Shown here: piece by piece, positions 18,368-27,443 of the stretch
How positions within the stretch are numbered: the stretch's first letter is position 1
Layout: each line of letters opens with the position of its first letter
Assembly (NCBI RefSeq): GCF_029203305.1
Contig: NC_089466.1
Location: forward strand, 186,001-250,000
Length of the DNA: 64,000 nucleotides
Origin: Yamadazyma tenuis
Lineage: Eukaryota; Ascomycota; Pichiomycetes; Serinales; Debaryomycetaceae
Direction of reading: 5' to 3'
Position numbers and translations under genes: made by a program
The notes under the pieces: model-generated
Database searches by the model: none
What the model saw: the letters and a program-made list of their open reading frames with translations, nothing else
Told to the model about the DNA's origin: nothing

Positions 18368-19492
18368 ATGAGACAAATGGTACGACGGGCTGTGTGGACG
18401 TCGGGTAGGGCCGTACAGCGAGGAATGGAGACGGCGACGGTGGCACGACTCGCTAGTGGTGGCTACGATGAGGCCCGGCTCATCTGCAAAACAATTGCCA
18501 GTACTTCTCGCGGCCTCAGTGACAAAGCTGACCATGACACATCTTGTAAGTCAGGCACGCTTACGGGCTTGGTAAACCATTTTGATGGGACCAGCACCTC
18601 CATAGGGTACGGCTCTGGCGTGTTTGAGCAGGCGGGCTACGGCAGTGGCTCCAGGCCGCAGATCGACCTAGTTCACGTGGTGGATTCCACCAGTGCATTC
18701 CACCGCCAAAACCTTAATAAGTATCCACACCACTACTCAGCCTTAAAATACCTTGGTGTGCGTGCCATTGACTGGGTGCAGCTGTGGGGGCCCGGGCTCT
18801 ACTTTATGCCATTTGTGCACATGGATGGTCACGTGATCAAATACGGTATTGTGAGTGAATCGACCGCCATTCAAGATATCGTTGAGTGGCGGAATATGTT
18901 CCTTGCGGGACGGCTCCAAAAGCCGGTACGCTTCATTGGCGGTGACGGAACCCTTGCCAAGCTAAATGAGTATAATCTCCACAGTGCGATGGTGGTTGCG
19001 GTGTTATTACTCAACACCTCCAACTTCACCAAAACCGCACTTTACGAGACCATTACCCTGTTGTCATACTTAGGCGATCCGCGGATGTCGGTGGGAGGAG
19101 AAAACCCCAACAAGGTAAGAAATATTGTCAGCAAACAATATGATAGGTTTGACCGGATTTATGGACCGGTTTTGAACGGTTTGAAATCCAGACAGTTGCT
19201 ACAGATCGACGAACCAGCGGGCCAGATCCGCGTCACAATTGGATCCCATTCCCGTCATGAGCTCCTTTTACAATTGCCCAAACATTTTCGGCTGGTTTTG
19301 CAAAGCAACAGTGGCCAAACACTTGCCCAACTTGCACAATCTCCGCAACTTCAACATCAAATGGCACAGGCGTTACGCAAAACTGTGTCATACCCCGCGG
19401 TGGTACAAAGCGCCAAAGGCCTTATCACTGCAGGCATCTACAAGAGCATTTCGTATCTTATCCAAAAGCGGATTAAATACTTACGAGGGTGA
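18368..19492 (+). CDS. TAM41: Mitochondrial phosphatidate cytidylyltransferase (CDP-DAG synthase) Tam41
   Basis: Tam41 makes CDP-diacylglycerol from phosphatidic acid and CTP on the matrix face of the inner mitochondrial membrane, the entry step to cardiolipin. The 374-aa protein begins with an Arg-rich presequence. The nucleotidyltransferase-like motif YGSGVFEQAGY is followed by IDLVHVVD and the family block LNKYPHHYSALKYLG. The upstream frame lacks an ATG, so 18368 is the first start; a second ATG three codons later (MVRRAVW) is also possible. It is divergent from THR4. Confidence 0.92.
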   Translation: MRQMVRRAVWTSGRAVQRGMETATVARLASGGYDEARLICKTIASTSRGLSDKADHDTSCKSGTLTGLVNHFDGTSTSIGYGSGVFEQAGYGSGSRPQIDLVHVVDSTSAFHRQNLNKYPHHYSALKYLGVRAIDWVQLWGPGLYFMPFVHMDGHVIKYGIVSESTAIQDIVEWRNMFLAGRLQKPVRFIGGDGTLAKLNEYNLHSAMVVAVLLLNTSNFTKTALYETITLLSYLGDPRMSVGGENPNKVRNIVSKQYDRFDRIYGPVLNGLKSRQLLQIDEPAGQIRVTIGSHSRHELLLQLPKHFRLVLQSNSGQTLAQLAQSPQLQHQMAQALRKTVSYPAVVQSAKGLITAGIYKSISYLIQKRIKYLRG

Positions 19493-20143
19493 ATTTGGAG
19501 TTGACACCAAACTGACAGCTTAATAAAACAAAGTGTTTCAGGCGCGTGTAGCGAGGCGGTGAGTTTATTAGCCGGTGTGCTTGACCTAGAGGTAGGAAGA
19601 ACAAAAATAATATATCGGGGCTGAACATCTATAAGCAGGTCGAAGATCTTTCTGCATAGGCTGAATAGGGAATGCTCGCACCCAGATATTTTAAAGTTGC
19701 TCACTGATTGGGGAATACGGTTAGTAGCCTACAAGTTTATTGCGAAGATCCCAGTTGCTGGAGGCTCGGTCAGGGCGAGCATCAAAATAACCAAAATTTA
19801 GCCAGATCGCCGTGGCAAGGCTTGCAAACCATAGCTAGTTATTAGTCTCATTTGCCGCCGCGGGCCAACATCTTTTTAAAACCGATGAGAACAATACCCA
19901 AAAATGCGGCGCTTGATAATGGATGGAGCAAATCGAAAACAAAGTGTGGTTTCACTGCATAGGAGATCCCCAGTTCTTTATTCATATGTTGTATTTATTA
20001 GATTATGCATCTTTGTTGCTTATGCATGCAGTAAAAGAGAAAAAATAAATCGACCGGGACCTCGGATCGGGCTTCAAACGCGCCCAGTGTCTGGTCTGGT
20101 AGATAGCACATTATACATTATTCAATTCATTAATCACTAATAC
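19493..20143. other. Convergent intergenic region
   Basis: These 651 bases separate the 3' ends of TAM41 and the WOPR-family gene. Only short open frames with no plausible composition are present. I see no RNA gene, and nothing that looks like an LTR. Confidence 0.5.
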
Positions 20144-21268
20144 CTATTTACTCAGAAAACCCTTATCAAGGATCTTTAATGTTTCATTATCACCAATACG
20201 AGTGGTGGGAGATTTCTTCCCTCCAGCTACCGTAGAAGCATATATCCCCCCCACGACTTCTGGAGCCTTAGAGCGAGGAATCGCTGGGAATCTGTCGAGA
20301 TGTGAATGTTGATAGGCCTCTGGCACCGAGGCATCCACCGTGTTCCCGGTGGAATAAAAATACCCGGGATAGACCGAGTATTGATAGTATGGCAGCTGTG
20401 GGGGGAGATACTGGCCCTGTTGGGTAGGATAGTGGTATTGTTGAGGCTGATGGGCTTGAAACAGTGGGTGCGGGTGCGGTTCGGCCACCGTTACCGGCAG
20501 ACCTTGTACCAGTGAACGCATGGTCCGCAAACCCATAAGAGACTGGTACGGTATGTTGGACACGCTGGGTGAGTGGTTCACTGGGAGCTGTGTGGGCGTA
20601 GGACCCGAAATCGATGAAGGTGCTGACATGGCTGATGGAGCCAGAATTGAAGACGGGGCCGATACGGGAGCCACGCCAGCCGGGGCCAAGCCGGGCTGGT
20701 AGTACGACACCGCGTATGGATAGCCTGAGTACATCAACACCGGTTGCTCAGCCTGCTCATAGTTCAGGTACTGGTCGTAGTACAATAAATATTCCTGGTA
20801 GATGTTCCCGTTCAACTTCAAATCCTTTAAACGAGGGTCTGTCGATGGACACGGAATATCAGCATCTTCGATGTCTTGGTAGTAACCGATTAAATGGAGT
20901 TTTTCGTGTTGCTTGGTGGTTAAGGAAAAGCTCTGCTTAATAAGACCATTTTTTTTGATTGTTGCCTTGTCGGAATCCAATTCTTTATAAACCAAAAATG
21001 GACCAAGGACTTTGGAAGCAGACCAGTTCTTACCGTCGGTCCACCGCTTCATACCACATTCAGTTTCGTTCCAAGCGAAGACGGTGTTGGGCTTGATAAA
21101 TTCCCGTTCAAGGCCATTAAGACGACGTTTGATTTTAGGAAGGTAGCCAAGCCGAGATCCTTCAAGGATGAGCAAAGCGTCTTTTAAGGTTTTGATGCGC
21201 CCATTGTAGGTTTCAATCTTGAGGTTTCGGGGATTAGCCTGATTGTTGAGCTCTGGGATTATATACAT
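20144..21268 (-). CDS. WOPR-domain (Gti1/Pac2/Wor1 family) transcription factor
   Basis: WOPR proteins are fungal DNA-binding regulators of morphology and cell-type switching, including Wor1 and Pth2 in C. albicans, Mit1 and YHR177W in S. cerevisiae and Gti1/Pac2 in S. pombe. The N-terminal half of this 374-aa protein holds both parts of the domain. WOPRa runs from TYNGRIKTLKDALLILEG through the invariant KRWTDG (residues 74-79) to GPFLVYKEL. WOPRb (about 109-150) contains KQSFSLTTKQHEKLHLIGYY. The rest is a Pro/Gln/Tyr-rich low-complexity tail, common in this family. ATG 21268 is the only start in frame, but the frame stays open for 60 more codons upstream without an ATG. I cannot choose between the Wor1 and Pth2 branches without an alignment, so I give no symbol. 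Confidence 0.9.
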   Translation of the reverse strand: MYIIPELNNQANPRNLKIETYNGRIKTLKDALLILEGSRLGYLPKIKRRLNGLEREFIKPNTVFAWNETECGMKRWTDGKNWSASKVLGPFLVYKELDSDKATIKKNGLIKQSFSLTTKQHEKLHLIGYYQDIEDADIPCPSTDPRLKDLKLNGNIYQEYLLYYDQYLNYEQAEQPVLMYSGYPYAVSYYQPGLAPAGVAPVSAPSSILAPSAMSAPSSISGPTPTQLPVNHSPSVSNIPYQSLMGLRTMRSLVQGLPVTVAEPHPHPLFQAHQPQQYHYPTQQGQYLPPQLPYYQYSVYPGYFYSTGNTVDASVPEAYQHSHLDRFPAIPRSKAPEVVGGIYASTVAGGKKSPTTRIGDNETLKILDKGFLSK

Positions 21269-24247
21269 GTAATCGATGTATATAATTGGTTTTTTAGCGG
21301 ATTTGGGAATTTTGAAAGTGTCTCGTAATAGATAGGAGAGTTGGACTTCGGGTGATGGGGGTGAGACAGTATAATGACTAAGCTGATGAACTCGGACAGA
21401 AAATGGGGGAACTTGGGGAACCGTAGTTGTAGCTAAAGAAAATAAGGGTCAGAGCCGCAGTTGTCTGGTTTTCAAATAGTTTCTTCACAAGTACAAAGCA
21501 ATGGTTGCTTGATACAGTCGGTGTGCTATTGTTACAAACCGGAGTTGAAGTGAGCAAGCAGAGTAATCCTTAATACGTGTATCAGGTTTGAATGGAACTC
21601 TAGTTTAATTTAAGAACAAGCTCTGCAGGGGCAAATTACTAAACAGCTATTCAGGGCTTTCAATTAGTTTAATGACAACGGATATAACGGAGTTGAGTCC
21701 AGGAATGTATTTCGATGAAAGGCGATAATAGCCTTTGGAACAATAAATTGAGGTTGAAAAAAAAGACTCCAGGATCTACAGGGGAATATCAATTAATATT
21801 TATAGAGGTATTTGTTTTGCATCAAGGTTGAAAGGTGCCTACAGGTTTAATCGCAGTTAAATGAACTAAAAATATTGAAAAAAAAAACAAGCATTTTAAT
21901 TCATTTTAAAAAATAGAAATTTAAATTGTCTTGAGCGGAAAACAACACAAGAAAAAGAAATAAAACAATTCCTATGGTACAGCAACGTATAAGCCTGGCC
22001 ACGTATGCGCCATATCCCCAATCTTGCATTTAATCAAGGTGAGTCCTTTATGTGATGTATAATTTGCCTTGCTTCGAAAGTAGTAACTTAAGTCTTTGGG
22101 GATGTACTAGTGGCATGATCATTTTTTAGGGATGCGGGCGGACCTTCATTGTTTTTTTGTAAAGTGAGTCTCCATTAATGAATTCACCAGTCCATGATCA
22201 TGCATGTGTGTCTGAAATCAACTTGTCTATCCATCAAGATTCGTAAGCATTGATAAACCGCTAACCTCAAAAAATAAAATTACATTATAAATAAAAAAAA
22301 ACAGACGACAACTACGAAGGAGTCACAACACTTATTCCGCTCTCACCAACACGAATTTTTCTATTTTGATAAACAAATTGACATGCATACATTGCCCTGT
22401 TCTTTCAGTCTAGCAATAACTAAGTGTTTATTCAGCAGCTGAATGATCCGCCTAAGCAGCAAGGGTAAGCTAAATTTAGACTTAATCTGGCAGGCGTTTT
22501 GGAAGAGATACACCTGCAGGGTATGGGGATGCGATAGAAACCTTCGGGAGTGTTACAGGGATCTTCTATTGGTAACTTCCTGACTTTCTACACTTCAAAC
22601 TATCTGTTATAGTGTGTTTTGTATTTTTACGAGTCAGGTAAACAATAAAATACTAGCGGATTTAATTTTTTTGGCTACATCGATTATTGTCTAAAAACCT
22701 ATTAACCTGTGGGCTTTTGCGTTGAAGGCACGCGCACACAACTGCCCACTGAGATTCTGCACGTTTCCGACTTCCTCTAAGAAGGAGCTGAAATTATGGC
22801 AATTTCATGGCTAAAAAGTACATTGTAGACGGCAACTGGCCAGGCTGTATACTCACTAGTGTACAACCTCCTAAACTTAAGTGATCCCATAACCGCCCTT
22901 CTCCGGATGCGGGATATGTAGAGTTGCAAAAGCTGTAAGGCATAAAATAAAAATAGGAAAATAAAACTCCTACATTTGAGTTAATTTAAAAATCTCAAAG
23001 TAGAGTATTTTTTTCCTGATCGCTTTATGTTGCACTTTTAAGCTATTGTTTTGGAAAAGGAAGTATTCATCGGCTTTTCTTATTTCATTCTTCATGTTGA
23101 GCGAACAACTAGTGGGGACGTGGTCACAAGTTTGGCAGCGTGGTTTACAAGACTTTTTGCCCACCTCTACAAAGCGCTACCAACCATCGAATGAAATTTG
23201 ACGGCTTTTTCCGCAGTTACTAACCCTTTATAGTCTTCAATGGCTGGAGGCACAATTCTGAGGCACAGGTACAATTCTGAGGCTCAAGCGCGCAGCACAA
23301 TAGTTCATAAGGAGGCGATCATACAAAAGGCCAATATTGGAATACAATGTCTATCGTTGCCCACCCTAATGTTCAAATGACCAATACATCACCAGTTAGC
23401 GCCTTATAAAATAGGGGCTTGCAGCCTTCCGGTGCATCCTCCATATGGGTCTTATTATTTATTTGGTTTTGAGGGTTGGAAATCAACTTGAGGCGGCCGG
23501 AATCTTGGGCGCGCCTGTTAGTTTATGCATACATTAGAGACGCTAGGTTACCAGCACGCGTTTGCCTTGCAAAAATACGGCTGCTTCCGCGCACGATGAT
23601 GCCATGGTGCTGACCTTGCCCTAGGCTTTTAATGGCAACACCAGGATAGGAAATTCTTTTGTTTTTGAGGTTGATTTCTAAACCCCTTGAAATTGTGGAT
23701 TATACTTTACCTTGAAGCACATGTCAAATCTGAAGTTTGAAAGCACCTTTACTGCAATGATGAATATTCCAGTCTCCTGGTCAACCTGTAGAATCATACG
23801 ATTTTTTGCAGTAATTTTGCCACTAGGCATAGTGAGTTTCAGGAATGGGAGGTTCAAATAATATTTCCAAGCGTTGGCTGCAACATAACCACCCGCCCTG
23901 GTATTGCCCACCATAAAAAAACACATTCCCAGCGGCATGACCTAAATAGCTGCACTAAAGAATACGTCAATCAGAGTATGACCGTTATTATATTTCCTTT
24001 TAGAGCAAGTTTGATAAGAAGTCGACATCGATTTGGTCAATCCATGCACTGTGTCGATCACATTTGAACGGGTATCAAACCGATGATTATAAAAACGGTG
24101 ACGTTAGGTTCATTTAGAGGTGGGGTTCCCAGGGAGTTGCGAGAGGGGCTCGCCGGGCTTCCGCCGATAGCTTCGGTGATCCGGTGGTACGGGCACGTCT
24201 CTCTCTAACGCTTCGCGATTGTTCGCACAAACTCTCCCATCACCAGC
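21269..24247. other. About 3 kb gene-poor region upstream of the WOPR gene
   Basis: This is the longest non-coding stretch in the window. It is AT-rich between 21580 and 22700, with poly-A/T runs, and more mixed afterwards. The only open frame of any interest is 23678-23938 (minus). A TACTAAC followed nine bases later by TAG occurs on the plus strand near 23217, but no consensus donor or coding frame goes with it. WOPR regulators such as Candida WOR1 are known for very long regulatory regions and 5' leaders, and this could be one. I saw no transposon, tRNA or repeat array. Confidence 0.55.
23678..23938 (-). CDS. Possible orphan small open reading frame, 86 aa
   Basis: An ATG-started frame of 86 residues lies alone in the WOPR upstream region. 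It has a balanced composition with alternating hydrophobic residues (LPFLKLTMPSGKITAKNR), as in a beta-sheet protein, and no membrane segment. A stop codon sits two codons before the ATG. I recognise no family. It could be a short gene, a gene relic or chance. Confidence 0.2.
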   Translation of the reverse strand: MPLGMCFFMVGNTRAGGYVAANAWKYYLNLPFLKLTMPSGKITAKNRMILQVDQETGIFIIAVKVLSNFRFDMCFKVKYNPQFQGV

Positions 24248-24697
24248 ATGGCCAAGAGAGAATCAAACTCAGAGTCGGAGGCCAAACAGCCCACACGCGG
24301 AGTCCGGGCGCGGACAGCCCAACAACAGGCACAACAAGAGTTCCTATCCAAGCACATCAATTCGAACGGACCCCAGGATAAAGTGAAGATTGATCCACTA
24401 GACTTTAATGCGTTTACGGCTGACGAGCTAAACAACTATTCAAAGCGGTACAACTTGGGATTCCCCGAGTGCCAGAGCTTGAAATTGGACGTATTGAACT
24501 CCGAGATCGGCAAGAAGACGTTGAGCTCCAAGAAACACAATAAGGGGAAGCGGACTGAAAAGATTGAAAAGTACGAGTTGTCACATAACTTGAAACAGCA
24601 CTTTTTGAGTCTGCTGGTGAAGGAGAATGAGGTGATTACCAATTTTTTGTACAAGGTGCGTAATGACGATAAGGATTTTAAGTTGGAGTTTAAGTAG
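24248..24697 (+). CDS. SAP30: Sap30-like subunit of the Rpd3L histone deacetylase complex
   Basis: Sap30 links Sin3 to other parts of the large Rpd3 deacetylase complex in the nucleus. The 149-aa protein has a charged N-terminus and a C-terminal Sin3-binding domain. That domain starts at DPLDFNAFTADELNNYSKRY, continues through a helix-forming segment and ends in HFLSLLVKENEVITNFLYKV. The C-terminal segment is close to what I recall of S. cerevisiae Sap30, although the protein is shorter than its 201 residues. The next gene is CUE1 in the same direction, as in S. cerevisiae (YMR263W-YMR264W), which strengthens the call. Confidence 0.83.
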   Translation: MAKRESNSESEAKQPTRGVRARTAQQQAQQEFLSKHINSNGPQDKVKIDPLDFNAFTADELNNYSKRYNLGFPECQSLKLDVLNSEIGKKTLSSKKHNKGKRTEKIEKYELSHNLKQHFLSLLVKENEVITNFLYKVRNDDKDFKLEFK

Positions 24698-24938
24698 GGT
24701 AGTGATTTACGTTTTATGAGTGCTGTAGATAGTACGATGTATGTAGATGGAGATGTGCATGGAGATTATGAACAGAATGTTATACAAGTCGTATGTACAC
24801 CTCTAAGGTGGCTCTAAGGTGGCTCTACAATGACTCTAACCCGGTATAGTCCAAGATATCTATGATATCGCAACAGCTTCATCTCATCTAAAACGCTCGC
24901 CAACCGCGTAAAACTCGCACCCAATTTCTCACTCATCA

Positions 24939-25556
24939 ATGGAAACCTCAACCATAATCTTTGCGGCCACGCTTGTAGTAGCGTTTGTGTTCCTCCGGTG
25001 GCTCATCACCCCCATTCCCCACGCGACCCCCCACGAGATCGAGGAAGTCCGCCGCTCCTACAACCCGTCGTCGCATACTTCTCAGACTTCCTTTTCCAAC
25101 GGCAACTCCACTCCCACCACTCGTTCCAGACCTTCTACCCGTCAGGTCACTGACTCGATGATCGAAGTGGTCCAAGCCATCGCCCCCCAATTGACCCCCG
25201 GGCAAATCCGCTACGATTTGGAGTCCTCAGGCTCGGTAGAAGATACGGTTAATCGGTACATGGAAACCGGATCATTACCATTCCCACCAGGCGAATCGGC
25301 CCCAGCGCCACCACCAGCCGCTACCGACGCCGATACCTCCGCCCACAATATCCCACCCAGCACCGTATCGTTCAACTTGCTAGAAAAGTATGGTATTGAT
25401 CCTGCTGAAGGTGAAGAAGGTTCTGCCGATGCCGGTTGGGGCTCGAACAAACAAGAGAGAACGACGCAGTTGCAAAGAAAACGGCAGCAGATGATTTTGA
25501 ATGCTAGAAAGCGGTTGGCGACGCTGTTGGCCAACGACTTGGAAGAGCATTTGTAG
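24939..25556 (+). CDS. CUE1: ER-membrane ubiquitin-binding protein Cue1
   Basis: Cue1 anchors and activates the ubiquitin-conjugating enzyme Ubc7 at the ER membrane during ER-associated degradation. The 205-aa protein has all expected parts. A short N-terminal membrane segment (about residues 6-24) leads to a Ser/Thr-rich linker. The CUE domain (about 66-110) includes MIEVVQAIAPQLTPGQIRYDLE and SVEDTVNRYMETG. A basic C-terminal helix (about 165-205) corresponds to the Ubc7-binding region. SAP30 upstream repeats the S. cerevisiae gene pair. It is convergent with CAC2. Confidence 0.93.
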   Translation: METSTIIFAATLVVAFVFLRWLITPIPHATPHEIEEVRRSYNPSSHTSQTSFSNGNSTPTTRSRPSTRQVTDSMIEVVQAIAPQLTPGQIRYDLESSGSVEDTVNRYMETGSLPFPPGESAPAPPPAATDADTSAHNIPPSTVSFNLLEKYGIDPAEGEEGSADAGWGSNKQERTTQLQRKRQQMILNARKRLATLLANDLEEHL

Positions 25557-25658
25557 GGGAGAGGATTAAAGAGTGAAGAACCTAAAGGTAGTTAGAATCC
25601 TCGGTTTGTATTGTGAATATAGTGTCCTCAATGTCAGTAGACAGGACTGTATGTTTCT

Positions 25659-25723
25659 GTAGGCGGTGCTTTCCGTGGGCAGGTGCTTTTCGTAGGCGGT
25701 GCTTTCCGTAGACGGTGCTTTAG
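25659..25723. repeat. Short minisatellite between convergent genes
   Basis: Four units of 16-17 bases follow one another (25659-25674, 25675-25691, 25692-25707 and 25708-25723). The consensus is GTAGGCGGTGCTTTCC. Units 1 and 3 are identical. The array lies between the stops of CUE1 and CAC2. Confidence 0.85.
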
Positions 25724-25762
25724 GTGCTAGAACAGAATTCTAGATGCTAAGCGTGTGCTTCC

Positions 25763-27148
25763 TTAGTGTGTCTCCAAATCCACCGTCTCCACGGGTGTCG
25801 GAGCCACCCGCTTCTTCTCCTTCTTTTTCGTCTGTAGTAGGTTGATAATCGACGGGCCGGGCGACTTGTCCGGAGTCTCCAGACTTTTTTCTGGACTCGC
25901 TGGCTCGGGTGTGTCAACCACCTTCGTTTCCACCGCGATTCTCACCTCAGCTGGAGGCGATGGGTGTACTAAATCTACAACCTTCCCGAAAATACCCTCA
26001 TCAAACCTTACTACCAGACAAAACCCATCAGCACTGCTCACCATGATCCGCTGGCCATCGCGGTCCCACGCCAAGTCGGTGATGGTCGAGTAATGCACGT
26101 TCAGCACCACTCCCAAGGGCTCGAGCCGCTCGGTGTCATACACCACCACCGAGTCCTGTGTTACCACCGCAAACACCATTTTGTAGGCAAGGTCAAACAC
26201 CGCCGTGGGCGTCAGCCGCTCGTACACCAACGGCAGAAACTGTACGGCCACCGCCGGCCGCTTGAGCCCCGGCAAATGTACCACCGGTCGGTGGAACGCA
26301 GTACGAACAGATATGTACACGGTATTCGTCTCGTCATCGGCTTCAGGCCGGTACACCCCTGCCGCCGTAGCCAAGAGGTTCCCGTCTGGAGAGAATGCCG
26401 GACGGCGGAAGAACGACTGGAGTGTCTCCAGGTGGTAAAGACCAGCATGTTTGGTGGTAGCAGTCGGGTCCTCACTAAGCCGTTTACCTGGCACATCGGC
26501 CTTATACAGCTTGTAAGTTTCTGTGACAAATAGAGAATTTTCGTCATGGTCTTCGCCAAGCTCGTACAAGCACATCCCACAGTCGGCGGCCTGGCTCGCC
26601 ACGTACTTCCCGAGGGGATCCCACGCGAGTCCTTGGATATAGTGATTGTGCACAACCGCTTGGTGCACCATTAGTCCCAGTTTCACGTCGTAGAACCGCA
26701 CCGCGTGGTCCATCAGCCCCGCAGCCACGTACCGGCCACACGGCAGCCAACACACGTCGTAGATTTCCAGCGTCAGTGCCCGCATCGCCGTGCGACACGT
26801 CCATGATTCGACGGCCCCATCGTCTTCTTCACCAAACTCCCGTACTAGCGTCGGCGAGAGTGTCCATATGAGCACGGTGCCATCATCGCCCGCGGTAGCA
26901 AGCTGCGTGCCATCGGGACTAAACCGTACACAATTAACTGCTTGGGTGTGCTTATTTAAAGAACTGAGATATTGCACTGGAGACTTGTCGTTTTGTGGAG
27001 AGAGTCTCCAAATACGCACATTATTATCGCCTCCACCGGTGGCAAGACGCGGCGACGGCGACGTCTGCCCCACCTCCGGCTGGAACAGCACCGAGTACAC
27101 CGGCTGATTGGCATCATGCCAGTGGACGGTGATGGTGGATGAGTTCAT
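25763..27148 (-). CDS. CAC2: Chromatin assembly factor CAF-1 p60 subunit, WD40 protein
   Basis: Cac2 is the middle subunit of CAF-1, which deposits histones H3-H4 on newly replicated DNA. The 461-aa protein consists of WD repeats, beginning LATGGGDNNVRIW and NCVRFSPDGTQLATAGDDGTVLIW and including YIQGLAWDPLGKYVASQ. It ends in a basic Pro-rich tail. The gene is GC-rich and uses CTG. In the third repeat CTG codons fall where family members have Ser: CW-CTG-PCG, AAG-CTG-MDH and DVK-CTG-G become CWSPCG, AAGSMDH and DVKSG. This is the clearest support in the window for CTG being read as Ser. It is divergent from APE1. Confidence 0.93.
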   Translation of the reverse strand: MNSSTITVHWHDANQPVYSVLFQPEVGQTSPSPRLATGGGDNNVRIWRLSPQNDKSPVQYLSSLNKHTQAVNCVRFSPDGTQLATAGDDGTVLIWTLSPTLVREFGEEDDGAVESWTCRTAMRALTLEIYDVCWLPCGRYVAAGLMDHAVRFYDVKLGLMVHQAVVHNHYIQGLAWDPLGKYVASQAADCGMCLYELGEDHDENSLFVTETYKLYKADVPGKRLSEDPTATTKHAGLYHLETLQSFFRRPAFSPDGNLLATAAGVYRPEADDETNTVYISVRTAFHRPVVHLPGLKRPAVAVQFLPLVYERLTPTAVFDLAYKMVFAVVTQDSVVVYDTERLEPLGVVLNVHYSTITDLAWDRDGQRIMVSSADGFCLVVRFDEGIFGKVVDLVHPSPPAEVRIAVETKVVDTPEPASPEKSLETPDKSPGPSIINLLQTKKKEKKRVAPTPVETVDLETH

Positions 27149-27166
27149 GTTGTTACAGTATTAAGA

Positions 27167-27174
27167 ACGCGAAA
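27167..27174. promoter_or_regulatory. SCB/MCB-like cell-cycle box in the CAC2 promoter
   Basis: ACGCGAAA contains CGCGAAA, the SBF-type core, 19 bases upstream of the CAC2 start. A replication-coupled histone chaperone is a plausible G1/S target. Functional use is inference. Confidence 0.4.
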
Positions 27175-27254
27175 ACTGCTAGTAGCGCGAGCAAGTTTTG
27201 TGCGCAGAGGCAATGAGAGAGAACTCAACATATGGCACCCACCATAACCAAAGG

Positions 27255-27262
27255 TATAAAAG
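27255..27262 (+). promoter_or_regulatory. TATA box of APE1
   Basis: TATAAAAG lies 189 bases before ATG 27444 and after the possible upstream ATG at 27213. If it works, transcripts start downstream of 27290, which rules out the 27213 start and leaves 27327 (a hydrophobic N-terminus) and 27444. Confidence 0.5.
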
Positions 27263-27443
27263 GCGAAAGCGAACCCACATTGAATGGATTCAGCTCCAAT
27301 GCCGGAAACGGCCACAATTCAATGTTATGTGGATCACACTTTTTTTGGTGCTTTATCTTCCCAATGCCCTCTGGTCCTGTGGCTTTTTGCAACTTCGCGC
27401 TGGCTTATCTCGCAAAACCACTTATCCCTTCAACTCATACCTC

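Noticed and set aside
19691..19698. TTAAAGTT, close to the Wor1 site, downstream of the WOPR gene
   Set aside because: A single partial match in AT-rich DNA on the 3' side of the gene; too weak to report as a site.
19904..20140. Plus-strand 78-codon frame between TAM41 and the WOPR gene
   Set aside because: No start context, family or composition to support it.
22970..23164. Cys-rich 64-codon minus-strand frame in the WOPR upstream region
   Set aside because: Short, compositionally random and without paired Cys spacing of a known fold.
23215..23235. TACTAAC followed by TAG on the plus strand, like an intron end
   Set aside because: No GTATGT or GTAAGT donor in reach and only a 47-codon frame after it.
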